45,366 nt of DNA from Paraburkholderia phosphatilytica (lineage in GTDB: Bacteria; Pseudomonadota; Gammaproteobacteria; Burkholderiales; Burkholderiaceae): positions 1 through 45,366 of the forward strand of contig NZ_QQOA01000052.1 of assembly GCF_003443895.1 (NCBI RefSeq), in the 5' to 3' direction. The notes under the pieces are model-generated. The model did no database searches. It was not told where the DNA came from and saw only the letters and a program-made list of their open reading frames with translations. Numbering within the stretch: position 1 is the stretch's first letter; every line of letters starts with the position of its first letter. The position numbers were made by a program, and so were the translations under genes. Shown here in pieces: positions 33,495 through 41,726 of the stretch.

Positions 33495-33687
33495 AGGACT
33501 TATGGTCGATGCCTGCCTGTTTCATGATGGCGTTCGCGGTATGCCGCGACTTGATGCTGGCATCGACAGGGAAAGACTTGCAGGTAAGCGGACTGTGCCA
33601 GATGTCGTGATCACCTTTTCCACGACGCTTGAATCGACATCCGTTCTCTTCAAGGATCCTTTTGACTAGCGGGGTGAAATCCGACAT
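33493..33687 (-). CDS. hicA: HicA-family toxin (mRNA interferase)
   Basis: A 64-residue double-stranded-RNA-binding-fold protein. The conserved histidine H27 lies in GKGDHDIWHS, and the end has FPVDASIKSRHTANAIMKQAGI, the helix typical of HicA/YcfA. HicA cleaves translated mRNA and is neutralised by HicB. It follows its antitoxin with no spacer: the antitoxin TGA and this ATG are adjacent. Antitoxin-first order is the less common one for hicAB loci but is known. It is full length compared with the family (about 60 residues). Confidence 0.88.
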   Translation of the reverse strand: MSDFTPLVKRILEENGCRFKRRGKGDHDIWHSPLTCKSFPVDASIKSRHTANAIMKQAGIDHKS

Positions 33688-33924
33688 TCAGGCAGCCATT
33701 CTGTGCACCGTACCGGTGAGCTTCGCGTTGAGTTCGAACGCCACTTCACCGCTACCGTCGGGGTAGCCGTTTTCGTCCAGCAGTTCCGGGATCAGAACTT
33801 CAAGCTTGTGTACGAGTTCGTCGATCGAAGCGGCCTCGGTCACAAGCCCAGGCACGTCGTCGCTTTCGGCAACCCAGACGCCTGCTTCCGCGTCCCAGAA
33901 GGCCGACACATGAACTTGAGGCAT
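33688..33924 (-). CDS. hicB: HicB-like antitoxin with DUF1902 domain
   Basis: A 78-residue protein. VHVSAFWDAEAGVWVAESDD, VPGLVTEAASIDELVHKLE and LIPELLDENG give the partial RNase-H-like fold of HicB/DUF1902 antitoxins. No DNA-binding tail follows, so autoregulation may need a different arrangement. The ATG at 33924 was preferred because GGAG lies six bases before it; an ATG at 33936 has no ribosome site. A TTGCAT/TAAAAT-like promoter lies around 34011-34037 but with short spacing. The pair is flanked by unrelated chromosomal genes with no integrase, so mobility is not evident. Confidence 0.85.
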   Translation of the reverse strand: MPQVHVSAFWDAEAGVWVAESDDVPGLVTEAASIDELVHKLEVLIPELLDENGYPDGSGEVAFELNAKLTGTVHRMAA

Positions 33925-34090
33925 GGTTTGCTCCATCAGTTGGCTGGATGTTTGACGGCGCCGAACCGGAAAGGTTTAGTGGCGCGTCAGTGGTCCATCA
34001 AGATGGCAATATTTTACTGCAACGCCGACGAATGCAAGACGTTCTCGAAGCAGGATGTGCGCGACCACGCACCATGGCCGGCCACCCCCC

Positions 34091-35551
34091 TCAAATCCCG
34101 CCCATGCACATGTACTTGATCACCAGATACTCGTCGATCCCGAAGTGCGAGCCCTCGCGGCCGAGCCCCGACTGCTTGACGCCGCCGAACGGCGCCACTT
34201 CGTTCGAGATCAAGCCGGTATTGATGCCCACCATCCCGTACTCGAGCGCTTCGGCCACGCGCCAGATGCGTCCGATGTCGCGGCTGTAGAAGTACGCGGC
34301 GAGCCCGAATTCGGTATCGTTCGCGAGCTTCACTACTTCTTCGTCGGAGGCAAAGCGGAACAGCGGCGCGAGCGGTCCGAAGGTCTCTTCGCGCGCCACC
34401 TGCATGTCGGGCGTGACGCCGGCGAGCACCGTCGGTTCGAAGAAGCCATGTCCGAGCGCGTGGCGCTTGCCGCCCGTCAGCAGTTTCGCGCCGTGTGCAA
34501 GCGCGTCCTCGATATGTGCCTCCACCTTTTGCACCGCGGCCTCGTTGATCAGCGGACCCTGCGTGACGCCGCTCTCGGTGCCGCGCCCCACCTTCAGTGA
34601 CGCCACCGCGTCGCGCAGCTTCGCGGCGAACGCGTCGTACACACGGTCGTGCACGTAGAAGCGGTTCGTGCACACGCAGGTCTGGCCGCTGTTGCGGTAC
34701 TTCGACGCGATCGCGCCGGCCACCGCTTCGTCGAGATCGGCATCGTCGAACACGATGAACGGCGCGTTGCCGCCCAGCTCCAGCGAAACTTTCTTCACGG
34801 TCGGCGCGCACTGCGCCATCAACAGACACCCCACCGGCGTCGAGCCGGTGAACGACAGCTTGCGCACGAGCGCATTGCCCGTCAATTCGCTGCCGATCGC
34901 TTTCGGGTCGCCGGTGATCACGCTGAACACGCCCGCCGGCACGCCCGCGCGTTCCGCGAGCACGGCTAGCGCGAACGCGGAAAGCGGCGTCGCTTCCGCC
35001 GGCTTCACGACGATCGGGCAGCCTGCCGCGAGCGCCGGACCGACCTTGCGCGTGATCATCGCGGCGGGGAAATTCCACGGCGTGATCGCCGCGCAGACGC
35101 CGACCGGCTCCTTCGTGACGACGATGCGCCGGTCGTTCGCGACGGTCGGAATCGTGTCGCCATACGCGCGCTTCGCTTCCTCGCCGAACCATTCGAGGAA
35201 CGACGCGGCGTACTGGATCTCGCCCTTCGATTCGGCGAGCGGTTTGCCTTGCTCGGTCGTCAGGATCAGCGCGAGATCGTCGAGGTTCGCGAGCATCAGG
35301 TCGTGCCACGCGCGCAGAATCGCGGCGCGCTCTTTGCCGGTCTTCGCGCGCCAGGCGGGCCATGCGGCATTCGCCGCTTCGATCGCGCGGCGGGTTTCGG
35401 CGGCACCCATCTGCGGCACGCGGGCGATCACGTTGCCGGTGGCGGGATCGACGACGTCGAACTGCTGTTCGTTGTCGGCGGACTGCCACTGGCCGTTCAG
35501 GTAGCACTTCGTTTGCAGCAGCGTGGGGTCTTTCAGGTCGAGCGTCGGCAT
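34091..35551 (-). CDS. gabD: NAD(P)-dependent succinate-semialdehyde dehydrogenase
   Basis: A 486-residue aldehyde dehydrogenase. The catalytic cysteine is C292 (NSGQTCVCTNRF) and the general base E258 (VSLELGGNAPF). The nucleotide-binding ITPWNFPAAMITRK and SFTGSTPVG are in place, and the end ECGMVGINTG-like EYGMVGINTGLISNEVAPFGG (in part) is characteristic of GabD. It oxidises succinate semialdehyde to succinate, the second step of GABA use. It follows gabT by 69 bases on the same strand. The ATG at 35551 was taken as the conserved start; an upstream in-frame start at 35605 adds a non-conserved leader. Confidence 0.95.
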   Translation of the reverse strand: MPTLDLKDPTLLQTKCYLNGQWQSADNEQQFDVVDPATGNVIARVPQMGAAETRRAIEAANAAWPAWRAKTGKERAAILRAWHDLMLANLDDLALILTTEQGKPLAESKGEIQYAASFLEWFGEEAKRAYGDTIPTVANDRRIVVTKEPVGVCAAITPWNFPAAMITRKVGPALAAGCPIVVKPAEATPLSAFALAVLAERAGVPAGVFSVITGDPKAIGSELTGNALVRKLSFTGSTPVGCLLMAQCAPTVKKVSLELGGNAPFIVFDDADLDEAVAGAIASKYRNSGQTCVCTNRFYVHDRVYDAFAAKLRDAVASLKVGRGTESGVTQGPLINEAAVQKVEAHIEDALAHGAKLLTGGKRHALGHGFFEPTVLAGVTPDMQVAREETFGPLAPLFRFASDEEVVKLANDTEFGLAAYFYSRDIGRIWRVAEALEYGMVGINTGLISNEVAPFGGVKQSGLGREGSHFGIDEYLVIKYMCMGGI

Positions 35552-35620
35552 GATCGTGAGTTCAGGTTTCGGATTCTTTCGTGGTTCGCAGGCGTCGAGC
35601 AGCAACAGCGGGCGGCAATA

Positions 35621-36931
35621 TCAAGCCGTCACGGCGACCGTTTCCTTCAGTACGTCCTCGAGAATCGCGAGCGCTTCGTCGAACACCGCGTCCTCGATCG
35701 TCAGCGGGAACAGGAAGCGGATCACATTCGAGTGCACGCCGCAGATGAGCAGCAGCAGACCGTGTTCGAGCGCCTTCGTCTGCACGCGCTTCGCGAACGC
35801 GGCATCCGGCGTGTGTGCCGCGCCCGGTTCGCAGAATTCGGCGGCGACCATCGCGCCAGGGCCGCGCACGTCGGCGATCTGCGGCACGATGCCCTGCAGT
35901 TCCAGCAGCTTCGCTTTCAGCCGGTCGCCGAGCGCCGTCGCGCGCTCGCACAGCTGTTCGCCATCGATCACATCGAGCACCGCGTGCGCGGCCGCCACCG
36001 CGAGCGGATTGCCCGCGTAGGTGCCGCCGAGACCGCCCGGCGCGGCCGCGTCCATCACCTCCGCGCGACCGACCACGCCCGACAGCGGCATCCCGCCCGC
36101 GAGGCTCTTTGCGATCGTCATCAGGTCGGGCACCACGTCGTAGTGATGCATCGCGAACAGTTTGCCGGTGCGCGCGAAGCCGGTCTGCACCTCGTCGGCG
36201 ATCAGCAGGATGCCGTGCTCGTTGCACAGCTTCCGCAACGCGCGGACGAACTCGGCGGGCGCCGGATTGAAGCCGCCTTCGCCCTGCACCGGCTCGAAGA
36301 TGATCGCGGCGACGCGCTTCGGATCGATGTCGGCCTTGAACAGGTGGTCGAGCGCTTTCAGCGAGTCCGCGGTCGTCACGCCGTGCAGCGGGTTCGGGAA
36401 CGGCGCATGGAACACGTCGCCGGGGAACGGGCCGAAGCCGAGCTTGTACGGCGCGACCTTGCCGGTCAGCGCCATGCCCATCATCGTGCGGCCGTGGAAG
36501 CCGCCGGTGAACGCGATCACGCCTGCACGGCCGGTTGCGGCGCGCGCGATCTTGATCGCGTTTTCGACGGCTTCGACGCCGGTCGTGAAGAACGCGGTCT
36601 TCTTCGGATGGTCTCCCGGCGCGCGTTCGTTGATCTTCTCGGCCAGCTCGACGTACGACGCGTACGGCACGATCTGGTAGGCCGTGTGCGTGAAGTGGTC
36701 GAGCTGTTCGCGGATCGCGGCGATCACTTTCGGATGCCGGTGACCCGTGTTGACGACCGCGATGCCGGCCGCGAAGTCGATGAAGCGGCGGCCCTCGACG
36801 TCCCACAGCTCCGCGTTCAGCGCGCGTTCCGCGTAGAAGTCGCACATCACGCCGACGCCGCGCGGCGTCGCCGCGTTCTTGCGGTCGTGCAGGGCGGCGT
36901 TGGTGGCTTGGGTGGCATGGGTGGCGGTCAT
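35621..36931 (-). CDS. gabT: 4-aminobutyrate aminotransferase
   Basis: A 436-residue class III PLP aminotransferase. K275 (MTIAKSLAGG) is the cofactor lysine and D246 (LLIADEVQTGFARTG) binds the pyridine nitrogen. FFTTGVEAVENAIKIAR and FTGGFHGRTMMGMALTG are the cofactor phosphate and substrate regions. It transfers the amino group of GABA to 2-oxoglutarate, giving succinate semialdehyde for GabD. GAAGGAG precedes the ATG. It heads the leftward gabTD operon, divergent from gabR, with a dyad repeat in the 160-base gap. Confidence 0.95.
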   Translation of the reverse strand: MTATHATQATNAALHDRKNAATPRGVGVMCDFYAERALNAELWDVEGRRFIDFAAGIAVVNTGHRHPKVIAAIREQLDHFTHTAYQIVPYASYVELAEKINERAPGDHPKKTAFFTTGVEAVENAIKIARAATGRAGVIAFTGGFHGRTMMGMALTGKVAPYKLGFGPFPGDVFHAPFPNPLHGVTTADSLKALDHLFKADIDPKRVAAIIFEPVQGEGGFNPAPAEFVRALRKLCNEHGILLIADEVQTGFARTGKLFAMHHYDVVPDLMTIAKSLAGGMPLSGVVGRAEVMDAAAPGGLGGTYAGNPLAVAAAHAVLDVIDGEQLCERATALGDRLKAKLLELQGIVPQIADVRGPGAMVAAEFCEPGAAHTPDAAFAKRVQTKALEHGLLLLICGVHSNVIRFLFPLTIEDAVFDEALAILEDVLKETVAVTA

Positions 36932-37043
36932 CGTCGTCTCCTTCGTGGCGCGGCGGGCGGCGCGCTGGGTGCGGTGTGGGCGCGGTCTGGAAAAAAGGGC
37001 GGGCCGCGCGATGCGCAGCCTCTGTCGATGACTATAATCAGAT

Positions 37044-37091
37044 TTGGCTCTTTCTTTTAGAGCCAATCCGATAAAAAGAAGGGAGCCAATC
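37044..37091. promoter_or_regulatory. GabR-type operator between gabT and gabR
   Basis: TTGGCTCT (37044-37051) and AGAGCCAA (37059-37066) form a perfect 8-bp dyad with a 7-base centre. GAGCCAATC recurs at 37060 and at 37083 as a direct repeat 23 bases apart, the last copy just before the gabR start. A TATAAT lies at 37033-37038. Paired direct and inverted half-sites are usual for MocR/GabR regulators. Confidence 0.65.
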
Positions 37092-38618
37092 ATGCGGTCG
37101 AGCGTATTGTCCGACTGGCTCGCGCAGCGGCTCGACCGCGGCAGCGAGCAGCCGCTGTACCGCCAGCTGCACCGGCTGCTGCAGCAGGCGATCCTGTCGC
37201 GCGAGCTGCCGGCGGGCGCGCGGATGCCGTCGTCGCGCCTGCTGGCCGGGGAGTTGGGCATTGCGCGCAACACCGTGACGCAGGTCTACGAGCAGCTCGC
37301 GCTGGAGGGCTACGTGACGTCGGCGACCGGGCGGGGCACGACGGTCGCGGATACGTCGCCGGACGAGATCGTCGGCGCATCCGAGTCCGTCACGGCAACG
37401 GATCGTCGTGCGCTTGCCGCGCCGCTTGCGCCCACGGCGATGCCAACGCCGCGCCGCGCGCTATCCGCCCGCGGCGCCCGGCTGCTGGCCGGCGCGGGCT
37501 TCTCGAAACGCCAGTGGGGCGCGTTCATGCCGGGCGTGCCGGACGTGTCGCGCTTTCCGTCGCGGATCTGGACGCGTCTGCACAACAAGTACTGGCGCCG
37601 GCCGCGGCTGGATCTCCTGACCTATGCGCCCGGCGGCGGCCTCGCGCAGCTGAGGCACGCGCTCGCCGACTATCTGCGCACGTCGCGTTCGGTGCGCTGC
37701 ACGCCGGAGCAGATCGTGATCACCACCGGCATCCATCAGTCGGTCGACCTCGCGGTGCGGCTGCTGTCCGACCCCGGCGACGTGATCTGGACCGAGGACC
37801 CGTGCTACTGGGGCGTGCGCAGCGTGCTGCACGTGTCGGGCCTGGAATCGCGGCCGATCGCGGTGGACAGCGAAGGCATCGCGCCATCGCCCGACGAACT
37901 CGCGGCGCCGCCGAAGCTGATTCTCGTCACGCCATCGCACCAGTATCCGCTCGGCATGGTGATGAGCCTCGCGCGGCGCCGGATGCTGCTCGAATACGCG
38001 CGGCAGCATCAATGCTGGATCATCGAGGACGATTACGACAGCGAGTTCCGCTATGGCAGCCGGCCGCTCGCGTCGCTGCAGGGGCTCGATACGGCGGGGC
38101 AGGTGATCTATGTCGGCAGCTTCGGCAAGACGCTGTTTCCGGGGCTGCGGGTCGGCTATCTCGTCGTGCCGGAAGCGCTCGCGGAAAGCTTCGCGACCGC
38201 GAGCGCCGAGCTCTATCGCGAAGGGCAGCTGCTGCAGCAGGCCGTGCTGGCGGAGTTCATTGCGGAAGGGCATTTCACGTCGCACATCCGACGGATGCGT
38301 GCGCTGTACGGCCAGCGCCGTCAGTTGCTGCTCGACGCCGCCGCGCGCCGTTATGGCGACGCGTTCGCGGCGCTCGGCGGCGACGCGGGGCTGCATCTGG
38401 TGATGCAGTTGCCGGAAGGCGCGGACGATCGTGCGGTGGCCGCCGCGGCGCTGGAGCGCGATATCGTGGTGCGCGCGTTGTCGGGGTATTACGCGGCGCC
38501 GTCGCGGGCGCCGTCGGGACTGCTGCTCGGCTACGCATGCGTGCCGGACGAGGAGATCGCGCCGGCGTTCGAGATGCTCGCCGACGCGCTCGATGCGACG
38601 CTACCGGCGTTTGCTTGA
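37092..38618 (+). CDS. gabR: MocR/GabR-family PLP-dependent transcriptional activator
   Basis: A 508-residue regulator: a GntR-type winged helix (about 20-85, PLYRQLHRLLQQAILSREL, GARMPSSRLLAGELGIARNTV in part) joined by a linker to an aminotransferase-fold domain (about 135-500). The PLP lysine is K346 (VGSFGKTLFPGLRVGY), and IIEDDYDSEFRY carries the conserved aspartate. GabR proteins bind GABA on PLP and activate gabTD while repressing themselves. Divergence from gabT fits that role. GAAGGGAG precedes the ATG. It ends 10 bases from the end of phnE, which faces it. Confidence 0.92.
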   Translation: MRSSVLSDWLAQRLDRGSEQPLYRQLHRLLQQAILSRELPAGARMPSSRLLAGELGIARNTVTQVYEQLALEGYVTSATGRGTTVADTSPDEIVGASESVTATDRRALAAPLAPTAMPTPRRALSARGARLLAGAGFSKRQWGAFMPGVPDVSRFPSRIWTRLHNKYWRRPRLDLLTYAPGGGLAQLRHALADYLRTSRSVRCTPEQIVITTGIHQSVDLAVRLLSDPGDVIWTEDPCYWGVRSVLHVSGLESRPIAVDSEGIAPSPDELAAPPKLILVTPSHQYPLGMVMSLARRRMLLEYARQHQCWIIEDDYDSEFRYGSRPLASLQGLDTAGQVIYVGSFGKTLFPGLRVGYLVVPEALAESFATASAELYREGQLLQQAVLAEFIAEGHFTSHIRRMRALYGQRRQLLLDAAARRYGDAFAALGGDAGLHLVMQLPEGADDRAVAAAALERDIVVRALSGYYAAPSRAPSGLLLGYACVPDEEIAPAFEMLADALDATLPAFA

Positions 38619-38628
38619 AGCAAAGCGC

Positions 38629-39492
38629 TCAGATCACCCGCTCGCGCAGCTTCGCCGAAGCGAGATCCAGCGCGCTGACCACGACGATCACCATGATCAT
38701 CACGGCGGCCGTCTGCGCATACGCGAACGAGCGGATCGACTCATACAGCACCACGCCGATCCCGCCCGCGCCGACCATGCCGACCACCATCGCAGAGCGC
38801 ACGTTCGATTCGAAACGGTACAGCGCGTACGAGATCCACAGCGGCATCACCTGCGGCAGCACGCCGTAGACGATCTCGTCGAGACTCGTCGCGCCGGTCG
38901 CGCGCACGCCTTCGGCGGGACGCGGATCGATCGCCTCGACGGCCTCGGCGAACAGCTTCGCGAGCACGCCGGTGGTGTGCACCCACAGCGCGAGCACGCC
39001 GGCGAACGGCCCGAGACCGACCGCGACGATGAACAGCATCGCGAACACCATCTCGTTGATCGCGCGGCATGCGTCCATCGCGCGCCGCACTGGCTGCACG
39101 ATCCACTGCGGCGCCATGTTGTGCGCCGACATCAGCCCGCACGGCACCGCGCAGACGATGGACAGCAGCGTGCCCCATACCGCGACCGACAACGTCACGT
39201 ACATCTCGTGCACGTACGTGCGCCACTCGGTGAAGTCCGGCGGGAAGAAATCGCGCACGAACTGCGCCATGTTGCCCGAGTCGGACACGAGGTCGAGCGG
39301 GCGCATGTCCGCGCCGTGCCACGCGATACCGAGCACGGCGAACGCGACGATCCAGCCCATGATGGAGAGCCAGCTGCGCTTGCCCGCCTGATGCGCGAGC
39401 GACGCGCCGTCCGCGGCCGCGTGCGCTTCGCGCGCGGCGCGCAGCGAGTCGGCGCGGCTCGCGCGTGACGTCGTCAGGTCGGCGGTATTCAT
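38629..39492 (-). CDS. phnE: Phosphonate ABC transporter, permease protein
   Basis: A 287-residue inner-membrane permease with about six transmembrane segments. The BPD_transp_1 core contains RAINEMVFAMLFIVAVGLGPFAG and the EAA-like loop EGVRATGATSLDEIVYGVLPQ, typical of PhnE. It forms the channel for phosphonates delivered by PhnD. Only one phnE is present, compared with a paired phnE1/E2 in some relatives. The start overlaps the phnD stop as ATGA. Confidence 0.94.
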   Translation of the reverse strand: MNTADLTTSRASRADSLRAAREAHAAADGASLAHQAGKRSWLSIMGWIVAFAVLGIAWHGADMRPLDLVSDSGNMAQFVRDFFPPDFTEWRTYVHEMYVTLSVAVWGTLLSIVCAVPCGLMSAHNMAPQWIVQPVRRAMDACRAINEMVFAMLFIVAVGLGPFAGVLALWVHTTGVLAKLFAEAVEAIDPRPAEGVRATGATSLDEIVYGVLPQVMPLWISYALYRFESNVRSAMVVGMVGAGGIGVVLYESIRSFAYAQTAAVMIMVIVVVSALDLASAKLRERVI

Positions 39493-40472
39493 TGCTTTTG
39501 CGACTGCGCGGGCTGCGTATTGAGCGCGGCGATCTTCGCATCGACCGCGGCCATCTGCTCTTTGCGATCGCTGTCGGACAGGTGCGTGTCGTTCTGGATC
39601 TGCTGCTTCTGCTGGAACAGCGTGATCTCGCGGATCGGCTGCAGCTGCGCATCCGACGCGGCCGCGAAACCGCTATAGCCGGTGATGTTCGCCATCACCG
39701 CCTTCTCGTGCGGATCGGTCTTCGCGTAGTTCAGGAAGAACTTGCGCAGCTTGTCCTTCGTGTCCTGCGGCAGGTCCTTGCGCCACACCAGCGGATCGGA
39801 CGGAATCAGGTCCGACGTCCACAGCACGCGCACCTGCGCGAACTTGTCCGGATGCGCCTTCTGCAGCGTGCTCATTTCGATCGAGTTGTTGGTCGCGACG
39901 TCGACCACGTTGTTCACGACGGCCAGCAGGTTCGCTTCGTGGCTCGACGGCATCACGGTCTTGAACGCGGTGTTCACCTGCACGCCGTGCTTCGCGAACA
40001 GGAAGTAGCCCGGCACCAGCGTGCCCGACGTCGAGTTCGGATCGCCGTAGCCGAGCGTCACGTCTTTCGAGTCCTTGAACACGTCGTCGAGCGTCTTGAA
40101 GCGGCTCTTCACGTTGGTGATCAGCAGCGACCGGTAACCTGCGTCGCCGTTTGCATAGGTGACGTGCGCGAACACCTCGCCATCCGAACGATCGACTGCC
40201 TGGATCGCCGACGCGTTGCCGAGATACGCAATCTGCACCTTGTTGAAGCGCATGCCTTCGATGATGCCCGAGTAGTCGGTCGCGAAGAACGCGTTGACGT
40301 GCAGGCCGGTCTGCTTGTTCAGATCGTCGATCAGCGGTTGCCAGCGCGACTTCAGCACGGCCGACGAATCGGTCGAGATGATGCCGAAGTTCAGGTCCTC
40401 GGCGTGCGCGGCAACGCTCGCGAACGACGCGGCCACGGCGATGCCGGCGATCAGGTAGCGGAGAGATTTCAT
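39489..40472 (-). CDS. phnD: Phosphonate ABC transporter, periplasmic binding protein
   Basis: A 327-residue binding protein with a signal peptide (about 1-24, ending AHA-EDL). Typical PhnD segments are LNFGIISTDSS, RWQPLIDDLNKQTG, YGDPNSTSGTLVPGYFLF and VVNNVVDVATNNS. It captures phosphonates in the periplasm for PhnCE. The C-terminus has a charged helical tail rich in Gln and Lys. The ATG at 40472 is the family start. It lies 118 bases after phnC in the operon phnC-phnD-phnE. Confidence 0.95.
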   Translation of the reverse strand: MKSLRYLIAGIAVAASFASVAAHAEDLNFGIISTDSSAVLKSRWQPLIDDLNKQTGLHVNAFFATDYSGIIEGMRFNKVQIAYLGNASAIQAVDRSDGEVFAHVTYANGDAGYRSLLITNVKSRFKTLDDVFKDSKDVTLGYGDPNSTSGTLVPGYFLFAKHGVQVNTAFKTVMPSSHEANLLAVVNNVVDVATNNSIEMSTLQKAHPDKFAQVRVLWTSDLIPSDPLVWRKDLPQDTKDKLRKFFLNYAKTDPHEKAVMANITGYSGFAAASDAQLQPIREITLFQQKQQIQNDTHLSDSDRKEQMAAVDAKIAALNTQPAQSQKQ

Positions 40473-40590
40473 CGTGTTGATCCAGTTGGAAGAGCAGGGT
40501 GAACGGTGAAAGCCTGGGCGTGCCGGCATCGATCCCGACACACGTGCCGATGTCGATTGCGCACGCCAGTAAGGACGCCGGTAGGGATCG

Positions 40591-41451
40591 TCATGCGGAG
40601 CGCGCGGTCTTCAGCGCGAACGCCGGGTGAAAAGCGGCCGGTGCGGCGGATTCCGCGTCGCGCGACGCGTCGGCGGAAGGCTCGAGCAGTTCGTGCGCGT
40701 CGTCGCCGTAGAGGCGCCGCAGCAGCACCGGGGTCAGGGCCTTCGACGAGCCGTCGAACACCACCTTTCCCTGGCGCAGCGCGATCGTGCGCGGGCAGTA
40801 CGCCATCGCGAAGTCGACCTGATGCAGCGACACGAGCACGGTGAGCTTATGCTCGACATTGAGCGTGCGCAGCAGGTCCATCACGCGGCGCGACGATTCC
40901 GGATCGAGCGACGCGATCGGTTCGTCGGCGAGGATGATGCGCGCCTGCTGCACGAGCGCGCGGGCGAGCGCGGCGCGCTGCTGCTGGCCGCCGGACAGGT
41001 TCGCCGCGCGTTCCGCCGCGTGGCCCGCGATGCCCACTTCGTCGAGCGCGGTCAGCGAGCGTTCGCGCTCGATCAGCGGAAAACGGCCGGTGAGGCGGCG
41101 CCACAGCGGCAGGCGCGCGAGCGAGCCGAGCAGCACGTTGGTTTCGACGGAAAGCCGGTTGACCAGATTGAACTGCTGGAACACGAACGCGACGTCGCGG
41201 CGGATCTTGCGCACTTCGCGCGCAATGCGGCCGTCGCGCTGGATAGGACGACCAAGGATCTCGATCTGCGACGGCTGCGCGTCGGACACGGAGAAGCCGG
41301 CAATGTGCCGCAGCAGCGTCGATTTACCCGAGCCCGATGCGCCGATCAGCGCCACCATCTCGCCCGGCTCGATGCGCAGGTCGATGTTGTCGAGCGCCTT
41401 GCGGCCGTTCGCGAACGTCTTGCTCAGGCGTTCGATCCGTATCGCGTCCAT
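40591..41451 (-). CDS. phnC: Phosphonate ABC transporter, ATP-binding protein
   Basis: A 286-residue ATPase with Walker A GASGSGKST at 37-45, signature LSGGQQQRAALARAL, Walker B IILADEPIASLD and switch histidine in VSLHQVDFA. RRDVAFVFQQFNLVNRLSVETNVL (in parts) is the PhnC subgroup mark. It powers phosphonate import. The last 40 residues are an Ala/Ser-rich extension not needed for the fold. The leader carries a PhnF-type site and the promoter resembles a Pho box, the same arrangement as the phnG operon. Confidence 0.95.
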   Translation of the reverse strand: MDAIRIERLSKTFANGRKALDNIDLRIEPGEMVALIGASGSGKSTLLRHIAGFSVSDAQPSQIEILGRPIQRDGRIAREVRKIRRDVAFVFQQFNLVNRLSVETNVLLGSLARLPLWRRLTGRFPLIERERSLTALDEVGIAGHAAERAANLSGGQQQRAALARALVQQARIILADEPIASLDPESSRRVMDLLRTLNVEHKLTVLVSLHQVDFAMAYCPRTIALRQGKVVFDGSSKALTPVLLRRLYGDDAHELLEPSADASRDAESAAPAAFHPAFALKTARSA

Positions 41452-41537
41452 AAGTCTTCCATCAAACGTCGTCCGGGGAACCGGAACATCGACGCCCATT
41501 CTAGGAAGGCTCTATGACGGTTAAGTGAAGGTGGCGA

Positions 41538-41547
41538 CGTCTAGACG
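41538..41547. promoter_or_regulatory. PhnF-type operator upstream of phnC
   Basis: CGTCTAGACG, containing GTCTAGAC (41539-41546), is the same core as the strong palindrome before phnG and matches the HutC pattern GTnTAnAC. It is a single site here, about 90 bases before the phnC start and about 40 bases after the predicted transcription start. Confidence 0.6.
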
Positions 41548-41589
41548 ACTATATGAATTTGATCGGATGAATGACGCTGCGCGGCCGTG

Positions 41590-41623
41590 TGTATCACGGC
41601 GTGATGTGACACGTCCGTGACAG
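41590..41623 (-). promoter_or_regulatory. Candidate PhoB-dependent promoter of phnCDE
   Basis: On the minus strand CTGTCAC (41623-41617) and GTGTCAC (41612-41606) form an 11-base direct repeat close to the Pho box. Ten bases further is GATACA (41595-41590) as a weak -10. The leader would be about 130 bases, long enough to include the PhnF site. Confidence 0.55.
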
Positions 41624-41726
41624 CCTGGCGCGAAAAACGCAGCGTTCATGCAGCGGTGCGCGCGGATTCGCTATATTGCCGGTTTCAGGCGCGCACGCGC
41701 CGCAACCTTCGAGCGAAACCGGGGCT

